Shown: positions 7,753-19,300 of the stretch, one piece after another
How positions within the stretch are numbered: position 1 is the stretch's first letter
Layout of the letters: each line of letters begins with the position of its first letter
NCBI RefSeq assembly: GCF_016860525.1
Contig: NZ_BNEA01000009.1
Coordinates: 1 to 26,599 of the forward strand
Direction of reading: 5' to 3'
Origin: Streptomyces rubradiris
GTDB taxonomy: Bacteria > Actinomycetota > Actinomycetes > Streptomycetales > Streptomycetaceae
Length of the DNA stretch: 26,599 bases
Position numbers and translations under genes: made by a program
Notes under the pieces: generated by a model
Told to the model about the DNA's origin: nothing
Seen by the model: the letters and a program-made list of their open reading frames with translations, nothing else
The model's database searches: none

Positions 7753-8372
7753 GTCAGCTCCAAGGTGTTGCTCTCACGGCGGGCTCCGACGCTTTCCAAC
7801 AGGCTGATCGTCGCGGTGTCGGTCTCGTCGACGTCGATCGTCGCGAGACCGAACTCGCGAGTGTGCAGAGCGTCCAGCGCGTGGACCAGCAGCGCCCTGC
7901 CGATGCCACGGCGGCGCTGGTCGGCGCGGACCTCGATGGAGCGAATCCGCGCGATCCGCGGCCTCCCGTTGTCCCGCATCGACGGCGAAATCCGGATCAC
8001 ACCGACTTCGACCCCCTCGACTTCGGCGCGGGACTCCTCCGCGCCGCCGGTCAACGTCACCCCCGCCGGGGGCGACACGGCGGGCTGCGCTTCGCCGGGC
8101 ACCAGCAGGTACTGCCGCTCACTTCGGTGAGGGGTGAAGCCGGCCCGCCGCCAGTTCGAGATCGTGTCCGCGTCGTCGGCGTCGACCAGCGTGTAGAGCG
8201 GCGCCGGCAGTTCCGCCAGCATGGCGGCGGCCAGCCGGTCGAAGGCTGTGTCGTGCCATGCGTCGATGCTGATGTACAGTCGCCCGTCGGGCCTGCGCCC
8301 CGTGTCGCCACTGCCGACAACCAAGTCGCCGTCGCTGGCGTGCCACTGGTCTTCGGCGACCCGCGTGATCAC
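7740..8372 (-). CDS. GNAT-family N-acetyltransferase
   Basis: A GNAT acetyltransferase of about 210 residues or more. The acetyl-CoA pyrophosphate loop is clear: [20 protein letters not shown] (R-x-x-G-x-G). It is followed by the typical C-terminal strand region [21 protein letters not shown]. The N-terminal half ([21 protein letters not shown]) resembles a second, degenerate GNAT repeat. The start is unsettled. GTG 8372 is given here. The frame stays open to ATG 8504, which has GGAGG 12 bases upstream. A GGAAGG site sits eight bases before an ATC codon at 8402-8400, as if the true start were there and mutated or misread. The substrate is unknown; in this setting it could acetylate the antibiotic, a precursor, or a translation component. 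It overlaps the IF-1 gene by 13 bases. Confidence 0.8.
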   Translation of the reverse strand: MITRVAEDQWHASDGDLVVGSGDTGRRPDGRLYISIDAWHDTAFDRLAAAMLAELPAPLYTLVDADDADTISNWRRAGFTPHRSERQYLLVPGEAQPAVSPPAGVTLTGGAEESRAEVEGVEVGVIRISPSMRDNGRPRIARIRSIEVRADQRRRGIGRALLVHALDALHTREFGLATIDVDETDTATISLLESVGARRESNTLELTWQK

Positions 8373-8451
8373 GGGGTCTGGGGTGGGATGCTTAAGGTTG
8401 ATGGCTGTCGCCTTCCAGGAGTGCCTCTGGTGCGCTCCCGCGACATCTACA

Positions 8452-8508
8452 TCAGTCGCCTGCCGTGACCAATAGGGGGAGCACCCGGGTAATCGAACGA
8501 ACATTCAC
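8452..8508 (-). CDS. Possible leader peptide upstream of GNAT/IF-1
   Basis: GTG 8508 lies eight bases after a perfect GGAGG (8521-8517) and opens an 18-codon frame, MNVRSITRVLPLLVTAGD, ending in TGA. It is out of frame with the GNAT reading from ATG 8504, which would use the same ribosome site at a worse distance. Short translated leaders often control resistance genes by ribosome stalling, but no alternative stem-loops were worked out here. It may be chance. Confidence 0.3.
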   Translation of the reverse strand: MNVRSITRVLPLLVTAGD

Positions 8509-8545
8509 GGGTCTCACCTCCTACAGGGTCTGTCACGGCCTGTGA

Positions 8546-8575
8546 ACATTACCAGACGGACGTCGTCACGCCCAA
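8546..8575 (-). promoter_or_regulatory. Probable promoter for the GNAT/IF-1 transcript
   Basis: On the minus strand TTGGGC (8575-8570), an 18-base spacer and TAATGT (8551-8546) form a good TTGNNN/TANNNT pair. An imperfect inverted repeat (TCAC...GTGA, about 8531-8545) overlaps the predicted start of transcription and could be an operator. A GGAGG ribosome site follows about 25 bases later. The PKS is transcribed divergently from the same 190-base region; no equally clear plus-strand promoter was found. Confidence 0.42.
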
Positions 8576-8693
8576 CTGCGAGGGCGGAGAACCCTGCAGA
8601 CAAGCCGCACCCTGCCGCGAAGGCCACGAGGCTGAGGGATGCCCAGCCGGCACGGCCGCTCCTAGCCTCCGCATGTAGGCAGAAGGCTTTTTG

Positions 8694-10340
8694 GTGCCCG
8701 ATGAGGTTTCGCTCCACGAGAGGATGCGTGATTCCGTGCGCGCCGAGCTGATCAGAGCGCTCCCCCTGGTGTTGCGGGAGCACGCGGACAACTTCGGTGG
8801 GAAGGTCGCCTTCGAGGACGCGGAGCGGGCGGTCACGTACGCCGATCTGGAGGCGCGGACCCGGCGGCTGGCCGGGCATCTGGCGGGACTCGGTGTGCGG
8901 CGCGGCGATCGGGTGATGATCTGCCTGCGCAACAGCGTGGAGATGCTGGAGAGTTACCTCGCGATCCTTCGCGCGGACGCGATTCGGGGTGCCGGTCAAC
9001 CCCGCGTCCACCGACTTCGAACTGGACCTATCTCCTGGCCGACAGCGAGGCGGCCGTCGTCATCACCGACCCCGTGCACGTGGCCGGCTTCCTGCGCTCG
9101 CCGTCCCTGCCCCGCGGCGCCAGGCTGCTGGTGACCGGCGACGCCCCGCGCACGCGTCGGTCCACGCCCTACCAGGAAATCGTCAGGCCCGAGCCCGCGG
9201 AACCCGCACGGACGATCTCGGCCTGGACGACGTGGCATGGACGTTCTACACTCGGGGACCACCGGGAACCGACGGGAGTGCTGTCCAGCCAGCGCAACTG
9301 CTTGTACTCGGTGGCGGCGAGCTATGTGCCGATCCCGGGCTGTCGGCCGACGACGCGTGCTGTGGCCGCTGCCGTTGTTCCACAGCCTCTCCCACATCGC
9401 GTGCGTGCTGGCGGTGACCGCGGTCGGCGCGACCGCCCGGCTCATGGACAGCCCTTCGGGCGACGAGTTCCTGGAGGCCGCCGGGAAACCCGGGCCACCT
9501 CGTGGCGGGTGTGCCGACCACCTACCACTACCTTCTGGAGGCGCGGCGCCAGCGCCGGATCACCCTGCCGGACCTGCGGATGGGCTGGTCGGGGGAGCGG
9601 TCGCCGGCCCAGGGCTGTGCCGGTCGTTCCGCGAGGAGTTCGGGGTGCCGCTGGTCGATGCGTACGGCAGCACCGAGACGTGCGGGGCGATCACATGAAC
9701 CCGCCGGAGGCGTCCGCGTCGACGGGTAGTGCGGGCTTCGGTGCCCGGCGTGGATGTCCGCATCGTCGACCCGGAGACCGGCCGCGACGTGCCGGCCGGC
9801 GCCGAGGGCGAGGTGTGGTGTGCGCGGCCCGAACGTGACGCCGGCTACCACAACAAACCGGAGGCGACCGCTGCCGCGTTCCAGGACGGCTGGTATCGCA
9901 CGGGTGACCTCGCCCGCCGGGACGCCGCCGGTACTTCAACCATCAGCGGCCGGAATCAACGATCTGATCGTCGGGGCGGGGAGAACGTCCATCCGGAGGA
10001 GATCGAGGCGGTTATCCGCGCCGTTCCGGGGATCGCCGACGTCGGCGTGGCCGGCCGGCCGCACGAGGTGCTGGGCGAGGTGCCCGTCGCCTACGTGGTC
10101 GCCGGCCCGTCAGGCGTCGAGGGCCGACGCCGTGATCGAACGGTGCCGCCGGGAGCTGTCCACGTTCAAGCTTCCCGAAGAGGTCTATGAGGTGGCCGGC
10201 GTTCCGCGGACTGCGTCGGGGAAGATCCAGCGGCGCCTGCTGGCCGATCAGCCCGCCGTACTGCGATGCACGGCAAGCGGGGTGCACGACGGAGTGCTGC
10301 GCCTGGAGTGGGTGCCCGCGCGGCCCGCGGCACCGCCGGC
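8694..10340 (+). other. Loading module adenylation (CoA-ligase) domain, heavily frameshifted
   Basis: Reading across three frames recovers a complete ANL domain like the AHBA-activating domain of RifA: RALPLVLREHADNFGGK, then VNPASTDFELD, the phosphate loop SGTTGNRR (about 9260-9285), PLPLFHSLSHIA, YGSTETCGAIT (about 9660-9692), GWYRTGDLARRDAAG (about 9887-9930), GENVHPEEIEAVI and the catalytic Lys in ASGKIQRRLL (about 10215-10245). Shifts fall near 8984, 9028, 9208, 9263, 9283, 9343, 9357, 9485, 9585, 9692, 9708, 9725, 9738, 9932, 9940, 9952, 9975, 10110 and 10310-10350. As written, the longest open piece is about 150 codons and the domain could not be made. Confidence 0.82.
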
Positions 10341-13300
10341 CCCGCGCCGACGACCTGGGCGTTCGTCGGCTCGGCCGCGGCGGGCCTCGCCGCGGCCGCG
10401 GGCTCGTCCTCCTGCTACGCCGATCTGGCCACGGCCGGCGCCGCCGAGATGACGGTGCTGCTGGCGCCCGACATGCCGGGCACCTGGGCGGCGCGCCGCG
10501 CCGGGATCGAACAGCTGGTCGAGGAGCTGACGGCGTGGGCCGCGCGAGCCGGATCGGGGCAGCTGGTCCTCGTGACCCGGCGGGCAGTGGCGGTCTCGGC
10601 GCGGGACGATCCGGCCGATCCGGCTCAGGCCATGCTGGCGGCCGCGGCGGGCCAGGTGCTGGGGAGCCGGGCCATCCTGGTCGACCTGGACGGCGCATCG
10701 CCGGTCGACGCCGTGCCGTACGCGACCCTGCGTGACGAGCCGCGCTGGGCTCTGCGGTCCGGCGAGCTCCTGGTGGCCCGGCTGACCCGTCAGGCGGTCC
10801 CGGACCGGTCGATACGCGATTCATGGTCCGGCTCCGACGGCGTCGTGGTGCTGACGGGTGCGCACACCGTGCGCGGCGCCGCGGTGGCACGCCACCTGGC
10901 CTCCGTCCTCCCGAACGAGCGGCTGCTGCTGATCGCCGGCGAGGACGCCGCCGAGTGGGAGCCGGCGATCGCGGCGGGCCCCGCCGCGGTGATCCTCGCC
11001 GACGGCGACCCCGAGCTGGCCGCGAAGCTGAGCACCGCAGCGGACTTTGCCCGGACCTCGTTCATCACGATCGCGGACTCGTACGAGGTCACCGGGGCGG
11101 CAGACCCCGGCCGGGCGGTCTCGGCGGCCATGATGGGCGCCGTGGTCCACGACCGCCGACGGCGCGGTCTGGCCGGCTCGGTCCTGACCTGGTGCGAACC
11201 GGCCGGGGACACGCCGGGTTCGCCCTGGTTGCGTGACGGGCTGTTCGCGCTCGACACGCTCCTTGCCACATCGGACCCGACGCCGTTGTTCGCCCTGCGT
11301 GCGCGCCGGCCGGAGCCGGGGGCCGGCGTGCCCGCCCTGCTGCGTGCCCTCTTCCCAAAGCCGCTCGTCCAGGACGGACTCGAGGACACCTCCTCCGCTC
11401 TGCGGGCAGAACTGGCCCGCCTGGACCGGCACGCGCAGCACACGCTGCTCCAGGCCCTGGTCCGGGACGAGTCCGCGGCGTCGCTCAACCAGCCCGACAC
11501 CGTCGCCGTCCCGGTGGACCGGGCGTTCCGGGACCTCGGGTACAACTCGGTCGCACTCATCGAACTGCGTACCCGGCTGATGGCCAGGACCGGTCTGAAG
11601 CTGCCGACCGCAGCGGTGTTCGACCATCCGACGCCGCGTGCGCTGGCCGCGTACCTGCACGCCGAACTGGTCGGTGACACCGCTGCCGACACCGCCGCCG
11701 GCAAACCGTCCGACCCCGACGAGCCGGTGGTGATCGTCGGGATGGCCTGCCGCCTGCCGGGCGGGATCACCGGGCCGGACGAGCTGTGGCGTCTGGTCAG
11801 CGAGGGCCGGGATGCGTCAGGGCCGTTTCCGGCCGACCGCGGCTGGGACCTGGAGCGGCTGTTCGACGCCGACCCGGGCCGGGCCGGGACCTCGTATGTC
11901 GACCGGGGCGGGTTCCTCGACGGCGCGGCCGAGTTCGACGCCGACTTCTTCGGGATCTCCCCGCGCGAGGCACTCGCGATGGACCCGCAGCAGCGGCTGC
12001 TGCTGGAGACCGCGTGGGAGGCGCTGGAGCACGCGGGAATCGACGCGTCGTCGTTGCGGGGCACCGACGCCGGGGTCTTCGCCGGCCTGATGGAGCAGGG
12101 CTACGGCACCGGCGGTCCGGTGCCCGAGGAGCTCGAGGCCTTCCAGACGACCGGAACCGCGGGCAGCGTCGCGTCGGGCCGGATCTCCTATCTGCTCGGC
12201 CTGCGGGGACCGGCGATCACCGTGGACACGGCGTGCTCGTCCTCACTGGTCGCGCTGCATCTGGCCGCCCACGCGCTGCGCCGCGGCGAGTGCTCCCTGG
12301 CCTTGGCCGGTGGTGCCACGGTGATGGCCACCCCCCAGTCATTCGTCGAGTTCTCCCGGCAGCGCGCACTGGCCGCTGACGGCCGGTGCAAATCCTATGC
12401 CTCGGCCGCCGACGGCACCGCGTGGGCAGAGGGGGCCGGGATGCTGGTCCTGGAACGCCTCGGCGATGCCCGCCGCAACGGGCACCGGATCCTGGCGGTG
12501 CTGCGCGGCTCCTCGGTGAACTCCGACGGCGCGTCGAACGGCCTCACCGCACCGAGTGGTGAGGCGCAGCAACGGGTCATCCGGCAGGCACTGACGTCGG
12601 CCGGCCTGGGCCCGGCGGACATCGACGCGGTGGAGGGGCACGGGACCGGGACCGTTCTGGGCGACCCGATCGAGGCCGAGGCGTTGCTGGCCACCTACGG
12701 CCGGGACCGCGACGCCGGCCAGCCCCTGTGGCTGGGATCGCTCAAATCGAACGTCGGCCACACCCAGGCCGCGGCCGGTGTCGCCGGCGTGATCAAGATG
12801 ATCCAGGCGCTTCGGCACGGTGTGCTGCCGGCGACACTCAACGTGGACGAGCCCACCTCACGCGTCGACTGGTCGTCGGGCGCGGTCGCGCTGCTGACGG
12901 AGAACAGGACCTGGCCGGACCTCGGCCGTCCGCGTCGCGCGGGAATCTCCGGCTTCGGCCTGAGCGGAACGAACGCCCACGTGATCGTGGAGGAAGCACC
13001 CCGGCAGCCGGCCGTCCGGCGGCCGGCGCCACCGGCGCCATCGGCGCCCCGGATCGTGCCTCTGGTCCTGTCGGCCCGCGGAACGCGGGCGCTCAACCGG
13101 CTGGCGGACCGGCTCGTCCCGCTCATCCAGACCGCCGACGACTCGTCCTGGGCCGACATCGCCGTGGCGCTGGCCACTCGACGAGCAACCATGGACGAGC
13201 GCGCGGTCGTACTGGCCGGCTCCCGGGACGAGGCGCTGGCCGGCCTGCGCGCACTGGCCCGCGACGAGGCCAGTCCCCTCGTGGTGCGCGACAGCGCCAC

Positions 13301-16300
13301 CTCTGACGCGTCGTCCGGCGTCGTGCTGATCTTTCCCGGGCAGGGCGCGCAGTGGGCCGGGATGGGCCGTGAGCTGCTCGATACCTCCCCCGCGTTCGCC
13401 GGGGTCGTCCAGGAGTGCGCTCGGCTGCTGACCGAATGGGCGGACTGGTCGCTGATCGACGTGCTGCGCGGCGAGGCCGACCAGGAACTGCTGGAACGCG
13501 TCGACGTCATCCAGGTGGCGAGCTTCGCGATGATGGCCGGGCTGGCCGCGCTGTGGGCGTCGGCGGGAGTCCGGCCCGACGCGGTCGTGGGCCACTCGCA
13601 GGGTGAGATCGCCGCGGCATACGTCGCCGGGGCGCTCTCCCTGCGCGACGCCATGCGGGTCGTCGTGGTCCGCAGCCAGGCGATCGCCGGGACCCTGTCC
13701 GGCCGAGGAGGCATGGCGTCGGTGCGCCTCGACGCCTCCGCCGCGGCGGCCTGGCTGGCGGAAAGGGACGGCCGGGTCCAGGTCGCCGCGGTGAACGGTC
13801 CGTCCTCGGTGGTGCTCTCCGGTGACCCGGAGGCGCTGGCGGACGCGTTGAGCGAACTGGCCGAGTCCGGTGTCGACGTACGGCGGGTGGCAGTCGACTA
13901 CGCATCGCACAGCGACCAGGTCGAGGCCGTCCGGGACCACCTGGCGGTGGCTCTGGCCGATCTGTCGCCCGCCGAGCCCACGGTGCCCTTCCACTCGACC
14001 GTGACCGAGGGCCGGGCCACCGGAGCGCTGGATGGCGGCTACTGGTACCGCAACCTGCGGCAACAGGTCCGTTTCGGTCCCACGATCGACCGCCTGCTGG
14101 AGCAGGGATTCGGCGCGTTCGTCGAGGTCAGCCCCCACCCGGTGCTGGTCCAGCCGGTCGCTGAGGCCGTACACCACGCGCCCGCGGAAGCGGTCGTCGT
14201 CGGTTCGTTGCGCCGGGACGACGGCGGGCTCGGCCGTCTGGTGCGATCGATGGCCGAGCTGTTCGTCCACGGCGTCCCGGTGGACTGGCGCGGCCTGCTC
14301 GCCGACGACGTCGCCCGGGCCGCGTGGGTCGACCTGCCGACGTACCCGTTCGAGCGCCAGCACTTCTGGCGCCGTCCGGTGCCGAGCGCCGGCGCGTCGG
14401 GCATGGGCCTGGACGACGCCGGCCACCCGCTGCTCGGTGCGCTCGTCCGGCTCCCCGAATCCGGTGGCCTGGTCGCGACCGGCCGATGGTCCGCGTCGAC
14501 GCTCGCGTGGGCGGCCGGCACCGAGGCCACCGACGGGTCCGACGGCGCCCCGGTCCGGGTACCGGAGGCGGTACTGGTGGAGCTGGCACTGTGGGCAGGC
14601 GGAGAGGCCGACGCCCCGGTCGTCGAGGAGCTGACCATCGATCCGGCCGTCGTGCTGCCCCGCCACGGCGGCCGCGACATACGGATCGTCGTGGGGCGGC
14701 CGGACGCTTCTCGCCGGCGGCCGATCACGGTCTACTCGGGGCCGCCCGGAGCGGCCGTGACGCAGGAATGGACACGTCACGCCACCGGCACGGTGACACC
14801 GTCGGCCGGCCCACCCGGCGAGTTCTCCCTCGGCCCCGCGGCCGAGGTCGCGCTCGATGACGCCGAGCAGCCCGACGCGCACCGCTACGGCATTCATCCG
14901 GCTCTGCTCGACGCGGCGGTCCGCGCCGTTGTCTCCCCGGATGAGCGGCCGAAGACCTGGCGAGGCGTCCAGCTGCTGGCGTCCGGAGCCACCGGGATTG
15001 ACGTCCGCTCGGCGTCCGCGCCGACCCGTCCGGCCTGGCACATCGAGTTGACGGATCCGGCCGGGCAGCGGGTGCTGGAGGTGGCTGAACTGGTCACCGA
15101 GCAGCGGGAGCAGGCGCAGCCCGCTGCTTCCTGCGCGGGCCTCTTCCGCATCGACTGGGTCGACCACCCGCTACCGCCAAACTCCTCGGCGGCCGGCTCT
15201 GCCGCCCGCTACATCACCGACGCCACCGACCTCGTCGGCGCGCCGGCGACTGTGCTGATCCACGAGGTCGACATCTCCGCCGGGGACCCTCGGGGCGCGG
15301 TCGTCGCGGAACTCGAACTGCTACAGGCGTTCCTCGCCCGGCCGGCCGGGGACGACGACCGACTGGTGATCGTCACGCCGGACGGGGAAGACGTCGTCAC
15401 CAGCGCCGTGCGGGGCCTGGTGCGGTCGGCCCAGTCGGAGCACCCGGGCCGGTTCGTCCTGGTGGCGGTGGACGACGCGGCCGGTGCGACGAATGCTGTG
15501 ATCGCGGCGGCCCTGAGCGGCGAACCGCAGCTCCGGCTCCGGGACGGCCGGGCACAGGTGCCACGGCTCGACCGGCTGCACCCGGCCGCTTCGTCATCGC
15601 AGGCCCGACCGCTCGATCCCGACGGCACCGTGCTGATCACCGGTGGTACGGGAACGCTCGCGGCGGTGACCGCGCGGCACCTCGTCACCGAGCACGGTGT
15701 CCGCCATCTGATCCTGGCCGGCCGCCGCGGCCCCGAGGCCGACGGCGCCGCGGCGCTGCACGACGAACTGGTCGGGCTCGGCGCGACCGTTCGGCTCGTG
15801 GCCGCCGATGTGGCGGACCGCGAGCAGGTGGTGGCGCTGCTGGCCATGGTCGAAGAGAACCACCCGCTGACCGCGGTCGTGCACACCGCCGGGGTACTGG
15901 ACGACGCGGTCATCACCGAGCTCGACCCGCACCGCGTCGACGCCGTGTTCGGGGCGAAGGTGGATGCGGCCCGCCACCTGGACGACCTCACCCGTGACCT
16001 CGGTCTCGCCGCCTTCGTTCTCTACTCCTCGGCCGCGGGCGTGCTCGGCAACCCGGGGCAGGGAAACTACACCGCGGCCAACGCGGCACTGGACGCCGTG
16101 GCGCGGGAACGGCGGCACGCCGGCCTGGCGGCGGTCTCGATCGCCTGGGGTTACTGGGACCGGGCCAGTGGCCTGACCCGCCACCTCGGCCACGCCGACC
16201 ACCGGCGGAACCGGGACATCGGCATGGTCGCCCTGTCGGACGGCGACGGGATGGCGTTGCTCGACCAGTGCCTGCGCGCCGGTGACGGCCCGGACGCGGC

Positions 16301-19300
16301 GCTCGTCGCCGCCGGGTTCGACCTGGCCGCGCTCCGGGCGGCCGATCAGTCGCGGGTGCCGCCCGTCCTGCGGAGCCTGGTCCGGGGCAAACGGCCGATC
16401 GGCCGGGCGACCACGAACGCACGGCCGGCTCCGGCGGCGCCGGCCTCCCCCTCCGGCCGGATCAGCGCGCTGCCCCCGGCCGAGCAGTTCGACGCCCTGG
16501 TCGACCTGATCCGCCGGCAGTGCTCCCTCGTCCTTGGCCACGCGAGCACCGACGCGATCCGGCTCGACCGGACGTTCAAGGACTCGGGCTTCGACTCGCT
16601 CACCGCGCTCGAACTGCGCAACCGGCTCGCCACCGCGACCGGGCTGTCCCTGCCCCCCTCGATGATCTTCGACTTTCCGCGACCGAGGTCGCTGGCGGCC
16701 CACCTGCAGGCCAAGCTCCTCGACGACGCGCAGGCCCAGCCGGCCACCGCGCAGCCGAGGGCGACGGCCGCGGAGCCGAGGGCGACGGCCGGGGAACCGA
16801 TCGCCATCGTCGCGATGGCCTGCCGGTTCCCCGGTGGCGTACACAGCCCCGAAGACCTGTGGCGGATCCTGTCCGCGGAGACCGACACGGTCACCGAGTT
16901 CCCCACCGACCGCGGCTGGGACACCGACCGGCTGTTCGATCCCGACCCGGACCACCCCGGCACCACCTACGTCCGCCACGGCGCCTTCCTCGACGACCCG
17001 GGCGCCTTCGACGCCGGCTTCTTCGGTATCTCCCCGCAAGAGGCGTTGGCGATGGACCCGCAGCAGCGACTGGTCATGGAGACCTCGTGGGAGCTGCTCG
17101 AACGCGCAGGCATCGACCCGCACAGCCTGCACGCCCAGGATGTGGGCGTCTTCGTCGGGGTGAACAGCCATGACTGGACCGTACGCACGCACCACGCGTC
17201 CGGCGTCGAGGGTTTCCGCCTGACCGGCAGCTCGGGCAGCGTCCTGTCCGGAAGGGTGGCCTACCACCTGGGCCTGGAGGGCCCGGCGATCACCGTGGAC
17301 ACCGCCTGCTCGTCCTCACTGGTAGCCCTGCACCTGGCCGTGCAGGCCATCCGCAACGGCGAGTGCTCGATGGCGCTGGCGGGCGGCGTGATGGTGATGG
17401 GCACGGTGGAGACCTTCATCGAGTTCTCCCGGCAGCGGGGGCTCGCCCCCGACGGCCGCTGCAAGGCGTTCGCCGACACGGCCGACGGCACCGGCTGGTC
17501 GGAGGGGGTCGGACTCCTTCTGGTCGAGCCGCTGTCCCGGGCCCGTGAGCAGGGCCACCGGGTGCTGGCCCTGGTCCGCGGAACGGCGGTGAACTCCGAC
17601 GGCGCCTCCAACGGCCTCACCGCGCCGAACGGCCCGTCGCAGCAGCGCGTGATCCGCAAGGCGCTCGCCGCGGCCGGACTGCGGGGCGATGAGGTCGACT
17701 CCGTCGAGGGCCACGGCACCGGGACCACGCTCGGCGACCCGATCGAGGCGCAGGCGCTGCTGGAGACCTACGGCCGGGACCGGCCGGCCGACCGACCGCT
17801 CTGGCTCGGGTCGGTGAAGTCGAACATCGGCCACACCCAGGCCGCGGCCGGCGTCGCGGGCGTGATCAAGATGGTCATGGCGATGCGGCACGGCGTCCTG
17901 CCGAGGACGCTGCACGTCGACCGGCCGTCGACCCACGTGGACTGGTCGGCGGGCGCGGTCCGGCTGCTCACCGAACGCCGCGACTGGCCTCGTGCCGGAC
18001 AGCCGCGCCGGGCTGGTGTGTCGTCGTTCGGTATCGGCGGGACCAATGCTCACGTCATCCTGGAAGAGGCCGGTGAGGAGAGCGCCGAGCATGACGCCGA
18101 CGAGATGATGACCGGGGATCCCGCCCTGGACCGGCCCTCGGACGAGGGCTGCGTGCCGGTTCCGGTCTCCGGTCGCACCCCCGCCGCGCTGCGGGCCCAG
18201 GCCGGCCGGCTGGCGGACTTCGTGGCATCGCGGCCGGAGCTGGAGCCTGCCGACATCGCCCTCGCGCTGGCCACCGGCCGGGCGCAGCTCGACCGGCGGG
18301 CGGTCCTGGTGGTGCGGCATCGTGACGAGTTGGTCGGCGATCTGCGCGGTCTGGCCAAGGGTGCCGCTCCGGCCATCGGCGGCGCCCCGGTCGACGGCAA
18401 GCTGGCCTTCCTGTTCACCGGACAGGGCAGCCAGTGGCCCGGCATGGGCCGGGAACTCGCGGCCAGGTTCCCGGTCTTCGCCGAGGCGTTCACCGACGCC
18501 TGCCGCGCCGTCGAGACCCACTGGGCCGGTCATGCCACGGCGCCGCTGTCCGACGTCGTCTTCGCCGCCCCGGGCGCGCAGGACGGCCGGCTGATCGATC
18601 AGACGATCTACACCCAGGCCGGCCTGTTCGCTCTGGAAACCGCCCTGTATCGGCTCTACGAGTCATGGGGACTGCGCCCGGACCTGGTCGTCGGCCACTC
18701 CATCGGAGAGATCACCGCCGCGCACGTCAGCGGGGTGCTCGACCTGGCCGACGCGGGAAAGCTGGTCGCCACGCGGGCCCGGCTGATGCAGGCGCTACCG
18801 GCCGGCGGAGCCATGGTCGCTGTCCAGGCGAGCGAGGCCGAAGTGGCACCGGAACTGGTGGAGGCACCCGACGTCGTCCACGTCGCGGCGGTCAACAGCG
18901 CCCGGTCGCTGGTGCTGTCCGGTGCCGAGGCAGCCGTGCTGTGGGTGGCGGGCGAGCTCGCCCGCTTCGGCCACAAGACCCGCCGGCTGCCGGTGAGTCA
19001 TGCCTTCCACTCACCGTTGATGCGACCGATGCTCGCCGAGTTCCGGGAGGTCGCCGAGTCGCTGACCTACCGGCCGGGCCGGGTGCCCGTCGTGTCCACG
19101 GTCACCGGCCGGCCGGACACCGGACAGCGATTGGCCACCGCCGACTACTGGGTCGAGCAGGTGCAGGCCACGGTCCGGTTCGGGGATGCGGTCAGATCGC
19201 TGCGCGATCAGGGCGTGACGACCTTCCTGGAGCTCGGGCCGGGGGGTGCGCTCACCACGATGGCGTCGGAGAGCCTGGAGTTGTCGGCGGCGTCCTGCAT

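Noticed and set aside
12858..15167. Long antisense open frame of 769 codons opposite PKS module 1
   Set aside because: Antisense reading of GC-rich coding DNA. The composition is Arg/Gly/Pro-rich, no family motif or ribosome site is seen, and similar frames occur opposite modules 2 and 3 (15594-17267, 19011-21152).
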